A stretch of 64,000 bases of DNA. Source: Rhea pennata (lineage: Eukaryota > Chordata > Aves > Rheiformes > Rheidae). Location: assembly GCF_028389875.1 (NCBI RefSeq), contig NC_084669.1:28446567-28510566 (forward strand), in the 5' to 3' direction. Position numbers and translations under genes: made by a program. Position 1 is the stretch's first letter, and every line of letters starts with the position of its first letter. This document shows positions 39,001 to 52,033 of the stretch, in pieces. The notes below the pieces were generated by a model that saw only the letters and a program-made list of their open reading frames with translations, was not told the DNA's origin and searched no databases.

Positions 39001-40925
39001 ATGCTGTCACCACAGCTCTTCCACAAGATCTTTGGAGCGGCGTTTTTCTTGCTCGCCTGCTGTGCTCAAGGTAACTCTGCAGGAATTCCTCCTGCACCCA
39101 ATTTCACCCCCTTGCCTGAGGATGGGGTAGTTGAAGGCTTTGTATCAGGTATCTGCAGTTATCTCTATTTTTATCTAGCTGTACTGTTGTATTCCATTTT
39201 TATGCTTCATGAACCAAATGTTATGTTATATAATCTGTCATGGGTTCTATCTGATAGAAGATAATCAGGTATTTATTAGTTCCCCTGTATAAAGAAGTTT
39301 ATATCCCTCCTACCTAATGATTCTGAATGGTTCACTCACAGAGGAAAGGATATCATTCTGCATAACACAGGGCCACAGACTTTTTATTAGTTTAGGATTG
39401 AGTTGTGAGCAGCAAGTGCATCAGCAGTCCTAAGAAAGCATTAAAACTCCAAAAGTAGCTTCCAAGAATTTATTCTCTGTCTTTATGAAGACTAGTGTGT
39501 GAAAAATACCTTATTTAAAACACAGAATTAAACTAAAACTTATCAAACACAGAACACTTTAAAAGTTCTATTCATTTCACACAACTGTCTCTACTTTATC
39601 TTGAAATCCAAGATTGAAAAAAATAGACAAAGTGTATAATGGTTGTTTCTGTTTTCAGATTTCCCATCACTTGCTGGTAATGGAATGGAAGACATTATCC
39701 TTCAATTAGACTATCAAATTTCCAGACTTGAAGGAGGTAATTTATCTGCTTTTCCTTTTGGCTATGACTGGCTATAACAGGCATAAGCAAAATACGCCCC
39801 CAAAAAAAAAATCTTAGAAAAATGGGGGGAGCAGAATTTTCTGAGTTTTTGCTGCATTCCTTTTATGTTCTGTTCCTCAGTAGACAGGAGAGTGATTAGT
39901 TACAAATGGTAGGAGGGAGGCCAGACAATTATTTTTCCATAACTGGTGAGAGATGCCTAGGTAACAGCAGCAAAATATGGATGCAAGCAAGTCAGAAATA
40001 TTTATCAAACTAAAATCCCTGGCTATGTAGAAGAAGTGCTCCATTGGTATCTCATGCTCCTAAGAGGCAAAAATAAACAGAATATGGTAAACTCAAGAGT
40101 AAAAAAAAATACCATAATAATTACAACAGGATCATATCCAAGGTCCTGCTCACTGAAGTACTGGCGTATTTTTATGCTCTGTATGCCGTCTCAAAGAACT
40201 TAGAGAGTACAGGGCCAGAGACAAAGAAAAAAAAATATGCACTTTGTCTAAATGTAAATTCCTCATTTCCTTCCCTTCTCTCCAACCTCTTTTGTACTTC
40301 TCCTATTTCATTGTCTATCTATCTATAAGTAAGTATTTCTTCCTTTTTTTTTTTCCTCCCCTCATCTTTTCAGATTTCTTCTGGGTTTCAGGGTTTTTAT
40401 CTTTGATTTCAAGTTTTCCTCTCCTTTCCTTTTTCCATTGGTTAAATCTAAAGTTATGGAGGAATACAGACTGTGGGAATTACTATTGCTAGCAAAATGA
40501 CCACAAAACAATACGTAAAAGATTATAATCTTTCTCTTGATTTTGCAGTCCTCCGTTTGGAAGGAAAGATAACAGAATCTGGAGGAAAAATATTTGCTAC
40601 CAGTGGGAAAACTGCTGACTTCTATACTACCGTGCAAAAATGCGAAGAGGCTGGGGGGTCCATCGCCACCCCGCGGAACCAGGGCGAGAACGCCGCCATC
40701 CAGTTCTTCGTGAAACAGTTCAAGAAGTACGCCTACCTGGGGATAAAGGAGTCTCTACTGCCAGGCAAATTCTGTTCCCTCAGCGGTGCCGAACTGAATT
40801 ACACAAACTGGTATTCAAATGAACCTTCTGGCAAAGGGGAAGAGGAGTGTGTGGAGATGTACACCGACGGCACTTGGAACGACAAGAAGTGCCAACAGAA
40901 TCGCCTTACTGTCTGCCAGTTTTAG
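39001..40925 (+). CDS. cLL: Lung lectin (collectin lacking the collagen domain), 3 coding exons, 200 aa
   Basis: This is a secreted C-type lectin of the SP-A branch, with the architecture described for chicken lung lectin. Coding exons are 39001-39148, 39659-39736 and 40549-40925 (GT/AG, phase 1). Residues 1-22 are a signal peptide (FFLLACCA). Residues 23-49 form a short Pro-rich linker with sequon NFT and no Gly-X-Y repeat. Residues 50-75 are the neck helix (IILQLDYQISRLEG). Residues 76-200 are the lectin domain with NEPS where the SP-A-like neighbour has EPN, WND retained, sequon NYT, and the terminus LTVCQF. The neck (78 nt) and lectin (377 nt) exons have the same lengths as in the neighbour. 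Without collagen the chain should form trimers only through the neck. A GC-rich, CpG-rich block (about 40640-40745) inside the lectin exon contrasts with the rest of the gene. Confidence 0.95.
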
Positions 40926-41036
40926 TGCTTCCTCCTCGCGCTCGTTCCCCGGGCCTGGCAGGATCCCGGGAATGCTCACTCTTTCCTATCCCTTTTCTCT
41001 TTGTAGCTAGTGAATTCTCATAAATGCAGCATGAAA

Positions 41037-41042
41037 AATAAA
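41037..41042 (+). terminator. Polyadenylation signal of the lung-lectin gene
   Basis: AATAAA lies 112 bases after the TAG stop. A T/G-containing stretch follows (cttggctttt). The 3' UTR is short, ending near 41060. Confidence 0.75.
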
Positions 41043-42360
41043 AGTCGCTCTTGGCCATCCAGACTTGGCTTTTAAACAAATGCCAACCGCAGAGAGGAGA
41101 TTACTTATAACAAACAAAAGCAGTGCCCGTTTTACGGGGTTTGCGTTGGTTCTCCTGTGCCAGCACAGAAAGCTCAAGGTCTGTGGGAGAGACCAAATAG
41201 GAGTAAAGACGATCCAGTGCCCAAGTGGTTTGGAAAGATGAGTACAGTCAGGGTGAGGTCAATATTTTTTTCTACTAGATTCTACTAGATTCAGATACTC
41301 ACTGCTAATCTGCAGGCACCACTAGCATTTTCAGAGCTGCTCTGTAAGACCCAATTAGGATTCCCATGCAGCTAAGCTCACCAGTGTTTCTGAAGCACGT
41401 GATATTCTGCGTTCGTTACAGAAGCTGCTCAAAACCTGCCGCCTCCAGTTTGGGCTGACGGACTGTTTACAACAAAGTGAACAGTTTTGTCACTGGGGTG
41501 CAGTGCTCCTGAAGCTGAGTGTCCCGGAGGTTAGATGCACAGCTGTGCTACACAACAGGCACATCCAGAGACGTCAACGTATTTTTTTTCCCTCCTTCCT
41601 CTTGAGCAGTTCCCTTCTTTGACAGTAAGGGCTCTGCATATGCTCTGTGAGGGTGTGATATAAAAAGCTGATTCAGTCCCCAGGCATGCCTCCCTTGCAC
41701 ATAAGCTGAGCCGAATGCAATCAGCTGTACTCACATGAGCGTTGTCAGCTCCAGCATGGCCAGAGAGCTGAGCAAGAGAAAAACAAGCTCGAGAGTCAGA
41801 CCAGCAGCTTTTGCCCTCCCTTGGTCAGAGAGGCAGGAGGGTCAGCATATAAAAGTAACTGGGGGGTGGAGGGGAAAGGAAGGTGAGCTCACGGCCGGCA
41901 CAAACACAGCAGCCGTGGAAGGGGCCTGCTTGGAGCAAGACGCTTCAAGATGTGTAGCTGTGCACCTCACTATGACTCTGAAGCAACAGCTGGTTGTGTG
42001 CTACATTCCTGAGCTGGCTTAAATTCAGATGGTCAAATATTTTCAGTATACATTCTCATCACCTGTTCTGTGGTAAGGCATAGGTCTTCCTGGCCTGAGT
42101 TCAGCCCTCTGATTGATGTCATAGCCTGTAAAACATCCTTGTTATTCTGAGTAAATTAAACAACTCAGCTTAGAAGTGTTTATTTAAGATGATCAGTGTA
42201 ACAGGACTAGTATCAAATCAAGATGTTTTCCTGTTTAAACAACAAGTTGCTTAATACATTCACTCTAGCAACGTTCAGATCCTTCATCATGCCAACAGGT
42301 ATTTATTTAACAGGATTGTGTTTCCCTGTTCATGGATCTGTAAAGTTACCCAACCTATAC

Positions 42361-42388
42361 AAATAAATAAATAAATAAATAAATAAAA
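42361..42388. repeat. (AAAT)n microsatellite
   Basis: Seven clean tandem aaat units. Confidence 0.9.
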
Positions 42389-42620
42389 CTGCGTGAGCAA
42401 CATCCTCAGTTTATCCAGTGGATCTGTTTGGCATGTGAGGAGATTCACAAGCTGCTAACAACTAGTGCCCTATTTCTGGGCAATCTAGCTAGGGTATAAA
42501 CCACTGCTCAATCCTATATCACGTAAGGTCTAAGTAGACAGACTGTCATGTTGCTATGTTAACCCACTTTGAAACAGGTACATAAGAAGGAAATGGAAAT
42601 CATAAGTCCATAGGGACTTC

Positions 42621-42647
42621 TTTTACTATATTAACTATATAGTAAAA
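42621..42647. repeat. Perfect 11-bp inverted repeat, 5-nt loop
   Basis: The arms ttttactatat (42621-42631) and atatagtaaaa (42637-42647) are exact reverse complements around taact. This is AT-rich and has no assigned function. Confidence 0.8.
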
Positions 42648-45024
42648 CTTTATAAACGATATTCTTACTCTTATTCACAAATGTTTTAGAGCTTACCAGG
42701 GTATGTCTGCACCCATCAGCTCCCCTACCCACAGCCTCAGCCTTGCGTGACTCCTGTTGTGAAACGAGCCCTGCCGCGGCGCACGAGGAAACAGGAACCT
42801 GGGCATCACCTCGTACAGTAGTTTTCCACTCCTCCTATTCCAGTAAAGTTTGAAAAGTTTACAATGATTAACATCAGCCTGAGAACAGCATTGAAGCCCC
42901 CAAACATTTGAAGCTATGTTTTTATTTTATGCCATCTCTTTCAGAGGTTTAGGTCTCAGTATCAGATCATCTCCCTTCTTATCTCCAGGGGTGACAGAGC
43001 TGTGGCAAAATCTGAGCTAATCATGCGTACATAAGATGACGCTGCTGCCCTCAGTACAGTTCAGATGAACACATGCCGCTGCAGCAGCAGCAATGCACCC
43101 CGCTGCCCAGCGTTCAGGCACTTCCCCCTGGGGACTCCTCAGCAGAGGGTGAGGCACTCGACATGCTACTCCACAGCTGAAGATACTAACCCTGTCGTGT
43201 CACACTAAGGACTCGCAGTCCTCAATGACGATCAAAAATCTTGAATAGAAGTCACTTACCTTCTTGCCCTGCCTGGAGTTCATCCCTCCAGCGACCTGCC
43301 TGCAGCGCTCTGAGCCCTCATCACCCTAAAAGCAGAAGTCGAGATCTGGGCATCAGTTTTCCTAAATCTGAGTGAGAGGGCAAAATAGCATTATCCGATT
43401 TGTAAAAAGAGAGGATTCAGACAGGTCAGGCAACTATATTATCTATGTTTAGATATCTAAAAGTTAGTTATTTTTCTGAAATGTTTATGAACTTAATTAT
43501 TTTGAAAGCCTGATCTACTCTCCAGCTAAACTTAAAGACTAGTTATACCTTATGTGACTGCCACGCAGTTAACCAGGTATGTACCAGTTCCTTGCGCAGG
43601 TGTTCACACCCCATCCGGCTTGCTGACAATCCAAACAATGTAATTTGTTGTTCCATTTTCAGCCAAGGGAGAGCACCACTTCTACGAAGGTCATAGTAAT
43701 GACACCACCACCAGGACTCTAAGATTTAAAATCTTATTAAACTTAACAGCTTTTGAGAAAACAAGATAAGCAGATTTCATGACAAGAAACTTGGAAAAGG
43801 GGAACGCGTTTAGGAAGATCAGGCAATATCAGCAGTGAGATGAAAAATTGCATGTCAGTTTTGGGAAAAAAAATCTTCTTTGTGGGAAAATCTTCTTCAT
43901 TTATCCTTCTGTCCTTGTACAGCGGAGAAAAAAAGTATTATTTCCCCCAAAGGCAAATCATTTTTAAGAAAATTTTGTTTTGAAAATCTGTTAAAATACA
44001 CATTTCCCTCAATAAATGATTCTTACTAATCATTATTTCCTGTAAAAAAAAAAAATCCTAGCTCATATTCTATGCAGTTTCTAAGAGGCTTTTTATGATT
44101 ATTATTATTGTCATTTAGCTGACTGAGGCCTAAACAGAGGTGCTTGAAGACTGAACTTCAACAAGGTAACGTATGTATGGATCAGGTAGGTGCAAATGGA
44201 GGGCCCCCTCAAATATATGTAACACACTAATCGCAAGAAGATAGCTGCAAGGACTTCAGTGACCTCAAAGCGTTCTTTACCCAGGCTGAACTTTGGCCCT
44301 CGCATCTTTCCTTGTTGTCAGGTAAGTGCCAGATGGAGTCCTGGGGACAGATAAGAAGGTCGATTTAAGCCTGGTGTAATGCCACCTCTGAAAATATGTA
44401 CTGGGACAGAGCTAGCTTAGAAGAGCCTCTGAAAAGGCTTCTATGGGTTTGGTGCTTTCCAGTTACTCAGTGTAATAACTACTGCAGCAGTCTGACCATA
44501 GCCATGATTTTTTTAGAAAAAGATTTAAAGCTAGGTTTGTAAGAAACAAGCATGTTGAACCAAAATACATAGTTGGAGGAGGACTGGGCACATGAACCCC
44601 TTGGATCTACAGTAATCTTCAGGGTACCAACTTTCATACTCTAAAAGCTGCATGTGCTGCTCAGACTTCTCTGTAAATAAAATGATTTATAGAGAAAGCC
44701 AAAGTAGTTTCCTGGGAAAAAAAAAAAAGAAAAAGAAAAGAAAAAAGGACCATCATTTATCATCTACAAGCGACTGTCTCCTAAAGCAGTTTCGGAGTAC
44801 GTATGAGCGGTCAGCTATTGTTTTATTGATCTTGAACAAATCAGAAGTGTTTGTGGTCAAGGCAGGACTTCATTATTTCTTTGAAAAGGATCGTGCCACT
44901 TTAAGAACCGAGTGGGAGGTGATACAGGTGCTACTGTACAAACGGTTACCTGTGCGGTCCTGCAGCGCTCACCTCTGAGCCTCCCGCGCGGAGCACTACG
45001 CTCATTGCCCTTTTCTCCCGCAGG

Positions 45025-45140
45025 TTGAACACCGCCTTCTCTAACGCGCTCCTGCTGCCCAACAACAGAGGATGGAAGCCCACGCAAAGCAACCCGATTT
45101 CATCTGCGAGACTTGCAAGACACTTCTAGGACGCTAGGAA
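45025..45140 (+). other. Candidate internal non-coding exon
   Basis: This GC-richer stretch is preceded by a strong acceptor (cccttttctcccgcag, ending 45024) and followed by a strong donor (gaag|gtaaga at 45141). The longest frame from an internal ATG at 45072 encodes only 21 residues (containing DFICETCKTLLGR) before TAG, so I read it as untranslated. It lies on the same strand as the microprotein exon at 54.3 kb and could be a 5' UTR exon of that transcript. The link is an inference. Confidence 0.35.
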
Positions 45141-48100
45141 GGTAAGAGCAGGCAGAAAAGAGCAGAATTCCTACAGGCTCATCACTCAGGTTCACCACCT
45201 TGCCTGCGTTGAGCATTAGAGAAAGGCACAAGTTACTTCAGATAGTCAAGTTGAGAGAGAGGTAAACATTCAACTCAAATTCAACCATTTGCTAACTTAT
45301 TCTGCAAAAATAAGGGGATAGTAAGATATTTCTAATTTGGTTAAGAGGTTGCTGGCAGGGGAGGGAGAGAAGAGGAAAATATCAAAGCTCCCATTTATGC
45401 AGTTGATATTAAGTTCACTAATAGTAAAATAGCCGGTTGACTAAAAAGATACGGAGTTGTGTCTGCAAGTGCATTGCGTCTGACAAATCTTTATTTCCCC
45501 TTTAAAGTTAACAGACCTTCAGCCTGTTTATGTTAACTCAAAAGTGTTTAAAGTCTTAACATCTCAGAATAGGAAAAATCTGTTTTACTCACAGCCCCTC
45601 TTTGCAATGCACTCAAAAGAGCCAGAATACTAACAAGCATGCGACAGAAACACTAAGATAACACATAAAGCCACCTTGTCAGATCAAATAGGAGAAAAAT
45701 CAATCAAAATTTACATATCTAGAAATACCACCAGAGAAGTACTAATCTGTTTTATTTTAACTTTCATTGTGGTCACCTGCTTATATGGAAAAGCGAGGCA
45801 AAGCGTATTGCAGCTAAAGGCACTCAGTGAAATCCTGGTGTTCTACACTGCCTCTGCCTTTGTGTTATTAACGGTGCTGTATCGTCATCCTGCATTTCTT
45901 TTTAAATGTGTTCCTTTTTTCTTTTTAAAACATCAGGTTACATTTCTGTACCCAGGCTTTGTATTGTTTATAACATCCCATAAGCTAGATTTGCCTCCAG
46001 TTAGAGACTTTTTACTCACAGAATGCTAAATAGACAGAAACTTTATGTAAAAGTAATCAAACTACAAAAGCCTTTAGAAAGGGGCTGAAATCCTTTTAAA
46101 GTGAATCCTGAAGTACTTGTTATAGTTATCCCTTTATTCAGTTGTGACTTGTAGATAAGCATTTATAACACAAGGAATTTCAGTGAGACTTCTTTTTTTG
46201 AATATTTTATGACTTTGTAGTTTCAAACCGCTGCACGACCTTTGTTACTCTGTTTGGAAAGTTTTGCCCCTTGAGGGATCAGTGCAGTATGTTATTAGAT
46301 CTATTTGAGGCTCTACATAGTTGAGCTATGGCTTTTTCTCTACAGAATTTAACTTAGGAGTTTGATTTCTGTTTTTTTACGAGTCATCTTTATTATAGTG
46401 TTTTGAATTATGGTAATAGTTATGTCTTGACCATCACCTTCCTTTTGAGTAAAACACTATGCAAGAACTCCAGATTTCAGAACTTTTCACATTCTTCCCA
46501 TTTTCTACATCCAGTTATAATATATATGGTCACAAAAGTCATCTATGAACCGCTGAGTTTCCTGGTCTATAGCAGTTAGCAGTGGCACACTGCTTACAAG
46601 TCACAGTGCAGACATCACAGCAGTGATTACCTCTTTAGAAGACAAGACTGGCATTTGTAGTTATTTTTAAATATTAATAGGAAGTTGGCAGTTATATATG
46701 AGAACAGTACACAGTAATACTCATTTACCCCACTTACTTAAAGTCTAAAGATTCAAATCACCGCATTACTGGAACAGGAAGCAGAACAAGTTGTTGCTGT
46801 TTTGGCCTTTTATTTGTTCTTCTGTTAGAATAACTACATGCATGGGAGAGCAGATGTTTCTATCTTTGCAAAATGGGAAGTGTTCTGCAGCTCCAGCTGT
46901 GCTAAAGCCACAAGGAATCAATTTGTCTAACTGGGTGGTTCTCACATACAGACAATGAAGCGTCTCTCGCATAAAGAGCCATAAGCCCTGTTTGTATAAG
47001 ATACCAGAAATTCAATATCACATCCGGTTTATCTGGATGCAGTGAATTAGTATACTTTAGTAGGATTGCTGACCTACTGGAAACGTCAAAAATGTAGGTG
47101 TAAGGTAACTGAATTTGGACTCTTTAAAATTTCAGATATTTGGTTTTCATTAGCACTGTCCATTAGCACTGTCATGTTTTACCATCCAATCTGACTGTAT
47201 TTACCTCTGCAAAGAAGGCAGCCTAGCGATCAAGCACTGTAGAAGCCAAGTCCCATTTTGTTTACTCAATGACTGTGTCTTTGCGTCTGAGAGTCAGATT
47301 TGCTATTCTCAAAAGCCCTGTGTTAGAAGTTATTTGTACTGTCTGCTTTGGACTTTGTCAGTAACAACGCAAATCCAAGCTCATTCTAAAGGCTCATGCC
47401 TTTAGGGATGGAGGAGAAGGAAGAGGGGAGGACCAGTTCTCCGCAGCTCAACCATGCTAGAGCTCTTGTAGAGGAGACCTGCCTTAGCTGGCTGGTCCTT
47501 TGTAAAGCCACTATTGTTTTCTTCAGTGTAAGAGTAGCTTATCTCCCCTTCCAGCCCAAAGCAGGATGAAGAAAAGAGACAAACAGATAAACTGGAGTTT
47601 CTTAGTGAGGTGCATGATAAATAGTACCCATGCTACCTGCTTCAGGGACAGCAAAGTCAAAACACCCAGCAGATGTTCCCAGCCAAGTCTTTGTAAGTGA
47701 TACTTTTATTAATGGGGTCCATATGCCTGCATGTGTCAGTATTTTCTTCTCCAGCAGTAACAGAAGATCCAGGAAAGAGCCTAGTGCTGTTGCTAAGCAT
47801 TTCAAGTGACATTAGAAACAGAATCTTAGGGCAGACCACTCAGCATAAAATTAAACACCATATTCACTTGTTTGGACATTAGTCAAGACTCCACATACCA
47901 ATTTCTTTGCTATGCTTCTATAAATACTCAGGCACACAAGCCTACAAGCATATGTCAAATAACACATGTTTATCCTTGCTTTACAGATATTTAGCAAAAG
48001 GCTTTCTACTCAGTAAGACCATTTAAGCAAGCAGTTCACCAGCTGGAATTTGTTCTAGTGTTGCAAGTGCTGAGGTTCTTGCCAGCCTGAAGTTACCCAT

Positions 48101-48610
48101 CTGCAGAAATCATTTAAGAGTCACAGGACATGCACAGATTCTGTTCTTTCCAGAACAATGTAAGTATGGGTATGAACCTGAAATACTGCATTGGGGAAGA
48201 TGAAGAAACTGCAGTTTGTATTTATGCTGGAATTGAGAATGAGGAAAGGCAAACACTTTTACCCACATTTCTTGTTTGCTTCCAACTGAGTATTTTGCTC
48301 TCAAGTGCTTTGATTGACATTAAAGGCTGATTAACGAGAAGGAAGTTACTGATGAGAAGGATATCCTGAGACAAGAAGAAATTTAATTAAATTTGCCATT
48401 ATGAAATGGGCCTTGTGGGCTTCAAACCATTCTGCACTTTGGTGACTGCATTTAGGAATTTACCAGGCTCCCAAGGGAATCTTCAATTTATTTTTTCTCT
48501 ATTCCTAGGCACTGGTCAGCTGTGCTAGATTTGTGACCTCTCCAAGCAGAGAGGAAAAAAAAAATACTACAAGGTAGTCAAGTACTTTGAAGTCTGAAGG
48601 AAGACTTACT

Positions 48611-48614
48611 TATA

Positions 48615-48654
<40 letters not shown>

Positions 48655-48655
48655 T
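48611..48655. repeat. AT palindromic microsatellite
   Basis: (TA)n is flanked by tatatttta and taaaatata arms, making a self-complementary stretch able to form a cruciform. Confidence 0.8.
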
Positions 48656-51600
48656 AGATATTTCAGAGGCTGAGGTCAAATCAAATAGATTCCAGATCAT
48701 CTTTCTGCCCCATGCAAAGGATCTTCAGAGGAATAACTATTGAGAGCAAGTAACATAGTCTGGCAGACCACTGCCTCCCACAAGCATCTCACTCAGGGAC
48801 CTTTTCACATTCCAGCGTTCCTACAAGCATAGAAAGGTCGTCTTTTAAAGCTTTACAGTACCTCTGTAGACTGCAAATCAGCCTATTTTGCATAATATTT
48901 ACAGTAATAACCTCTAGCATTTGGCCTCATCACAACACTGAGAAAAATGTAGCTTTATTTTTCCAGTTGTGGCAGGGGGAAACTTGGATAGGAATAAATA
49001 CATCTGGGTTTTCATAAAGTTTTTCCTATTCTCTAAAATTGAAAAATATTCATGTGCAAGTTGGAGGGGAAAATGCAAGATTAGCAGAAAGTAACTGGCA
49101 TGCGCTCTTAAATAGCATCAACTGGTGGGGAAAGACTGGGCTAAATTTCCTGCAGGGCAGAAGCTGTGAGGCAGCTGTCTCCTCTGCACCCTGCCCCTCC
49201 GTTTTGCTGGAAGGGGGCCACCTAAGTCAAGGAGTAAATCACCCCTTCTGCTTACAGCTGCTGTTTTCTGGTAATAAGAAATTACAGCTTCAGATCAAAT
49301 GGCCCAGAGAGAGCATTTCCTGGCTTTTGTGTTGTGACAGATTGTGGGTTGGCAGACAAATATACCTCCTAAATATACTATAAAACAAGTCTGTTTCCTG
49401 CTTCCATAATCTTCAGCAACAGTTGTGTGCCATGATCTTAAAGACATTACAATTCATAAATAGATCTGTTATAAGGTAAAAGAGGAGCAGTGAAGCAATC
49501 CACAGTCTTCAAGACATGCATTTTTACAAGGCCCAATTTAGACTGCATTAAACATAGGCAGTTAATCAAGCATGCAGCTTCATTTCCAGAAGTCTGTCAC
49601 AGGGTTATGATTTTTTTCTCTGTGGTGGGTGAAAGGTAGAATCATGATTGAGAGGATTCTGTCCACCTCATGCTATGAAAATCTCTTTAGAGTCCAGACA
49701 AATAGGTCTTCATCATCCATAGTCCAGAAAAAATCTTCAATCTGTGTAGCTTCAGGCAAATCCAAAGTCAAGCATTGAGTGTGGGACATAGTCAGAAACC
49801 ACACAGCTTTCTCCAATAGGCCTCTGTTCCTCCCTCCCTAAATGCCTTCCTTACCATACAACTCTAAAGTCGTCATTTAGTGCCTTCATCTCCCATCCTT
49901 GCAAAGACCTTTACTCTTCTACTCGGTTGTAGAATTTGGGGGGAGAGGGGGAGATCTAGAGCATCCTTCACTGCAAAGTATTTTACTTAGTGGTTTAGAG
50001 ACCAGATTTGATGTGCTCACACACTAAGAAGGATTTTCACTGAGATGAATATATAAAGATCCAGTGACAGTGTGTTTATTCTAAAAGGAAAACACTGCTG
50101 TTTTTATATTTCCAGAGTATTGATCCAGAGTGATTGACTACTGTTTTGAGTTGTTCATTCACACTCCTCTGTAACCAAATCTCTGTAAAGATGGAGGGGC
50201 TACTGGCTGCCTGAAATGACCATTAAGCACATACCAGGACAGCCTGCACACACCAAACACTGCCACAAATCAAGAAATGCCTCATTAGCTGAACAGCAAT
50301 TCCAGGTCTTTCACATGCATGACAGAGGCTGGCTGACACAGGTAAACCACATTTAAAAGGGTAATTTGAGTTGTGGCTTCCAACCTCTGTACCTACTAAT
50401 TGCACAGCACCACAGTCCAGCAGAATCACATGTCAGTGCATTTATTTCCATTTGGGATAGATTCCACTGTCAAAAAAAATTCACCTTATTTCTAAGACAT
50501 CTTACTGGAGATGATGTAAATTAGTAATAATAACACACAACACAACCCTCTTGTCATATGCGACGTAGTAGTTTTGGTCATGGAGAGTTCCTAACCTATT
50601 CAGTACCCACAAGACCAGCAAAGCAAGCTGCATCATTGGAGGCCCTGGGCTGTGTAGTACTTTATCACCGGTCAAGAGCTCAAAGCCTTAAAACATGAGA
50701 ACCCCGAGACGCATCCTAAGTGAAGGACAAATTAACAGTTCAAGAACACTAGATAAGATTTACTACCAGAGTTATTAGCCATCAGCAGCAGTCATGAGAA
50801 GATTACTCCTCTGACTGACTGACAAAATACTTACCCACAGCCCTCCCCATTCCTCTTGCTGTAATTCACTCACCTGTCATCCAGAATAAGCAGCATCTAT
50901 ATTTTAAGCAGACTCACTTCAATGTCAAGAAAAGGTGCTATTCTGCCCGTTTGCTAGCTAAAGTTCAGGTACCTGACAGTCCCAATACAGAGTAACAAGG
51001 CCCTCAGTAAGTAAACTTCTACTCTTGACAGCCTTGACTCCTTGGGGCTGGCTCCGTGCTATCACAGATCCTCTCATCGCTTCCAAATTGCATCTGCAAT
51101 ATCCTCAACACTATTTTCTGACTGCAAAGCATTTCTCCCACAGATGCACACAGGGCTCTTGTCTGACCTTTATTTTACTGCCACTAGTGCTGCTGCCAGT
51201 GCAGCAATCCTTTATGCAAGCATACTGACCTGGTATGTCTTGTCTTCACCAAGGAAGAAAGCAGAGCAGCCCCATCCCCATGGTGCCTGCTTGTCCAGCT
51301 CAAGCACATCTCACCTTCATCACTTCAATCCATTGGGCTCACTTACTCAGCAGAGGAGGAAAATAGCCCACATCTTCCTTGCTTCTCAGAGCCCAGGTTG
51401 TCTTGGGCCCTCTATTTCCTGCTTGGCATGGTATAGTCCAATTGAAGGTCCCTGGAAGTTCATTTTATGGACATTTAACAGGTATGTCCTTTTCTCACAG
51501 CCAGAATTTAAGGGAAGGAGGCAATGCAGCTGCTCTCCTTCCCACTGTGCTCGGGCTGCTGAGGGTAACAGCCTGGGTATCAGGCTCACTGGATTGTTTC

Positions 51601-52016
51601 CACTTAGCCAACTGCTAATGAGGGATCAACAAAACAACATGAGGAGAGGGGGTTTCCCACAGGAACAACACTTGTGAATAACTGCCTGAACAGGGGAACA
51701 GCAACAAACTAAAAGAGGAGATTGAGGAGGAGGATTAAATATAATGAACACAAACAAATTAAAACTGGAAAAGAACCAAAAGTAGGAGCAGCAAGAGGTT
51801 AACAAAAGATGCTTGAGGGAGAAACAAAGGTTGGAACAAGAGACATTTAAACAAGAGCTATTTAAAGGAATGCATTGATGGACAAAGAAAATTGAATAGA
51901 GGAGCAAGGACAAGAGGCCCATGTGTGATATTCCTCACGTGGTCTCAGCTGCCTTCCCAGGGATACGTTACCAGCCTCTCCCTTACCTTTATACACTAAT
52001 AGGGGAAAGAGTGTGT

Positions 52017-52033
52017 GGGGGGGGGGGGGGGGG
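52017..52033. repeat. G17 homopolymer
   Basis: Seventeen consecutive G follow a short (GT)n run. The tract can form a G-quadruplex and is prone to length error. Confidence 0.9.

Larger units (their letters stand above)
41061..45010. other. Non-coding interval after the lung lectin
   Basis: No coding exon is recognised. It contains an AAAT microsatellite (42361-42388), an 11-bp hairpin (42621-42647) and a purine tract (44718-44747). Open frames here are short and show no domain. Confidence 0.55.

Noticed and set aside
45676-46029. 117-codon hydrophobic + strand frame
   Set aside because: The AT-rich DNA yields Phe/Leu/Ile-rich translations by composition. There is no homology and no supporting signals.
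47147-47173. Small tandem repeat cattagcactgt x2, and tctactagat x2 at 41271-41290
   Set aside because: These are trivial short duplications with no context suggesting function.
51042-51677. Longest open frame in the window (211 codons, + strand)
   Set aside because: It shows no recognisable domain, membrane pattern or splice context. Overlapping frames are also open on both strands. One frame of this length is not surprising in 64 kb searched in six frames.
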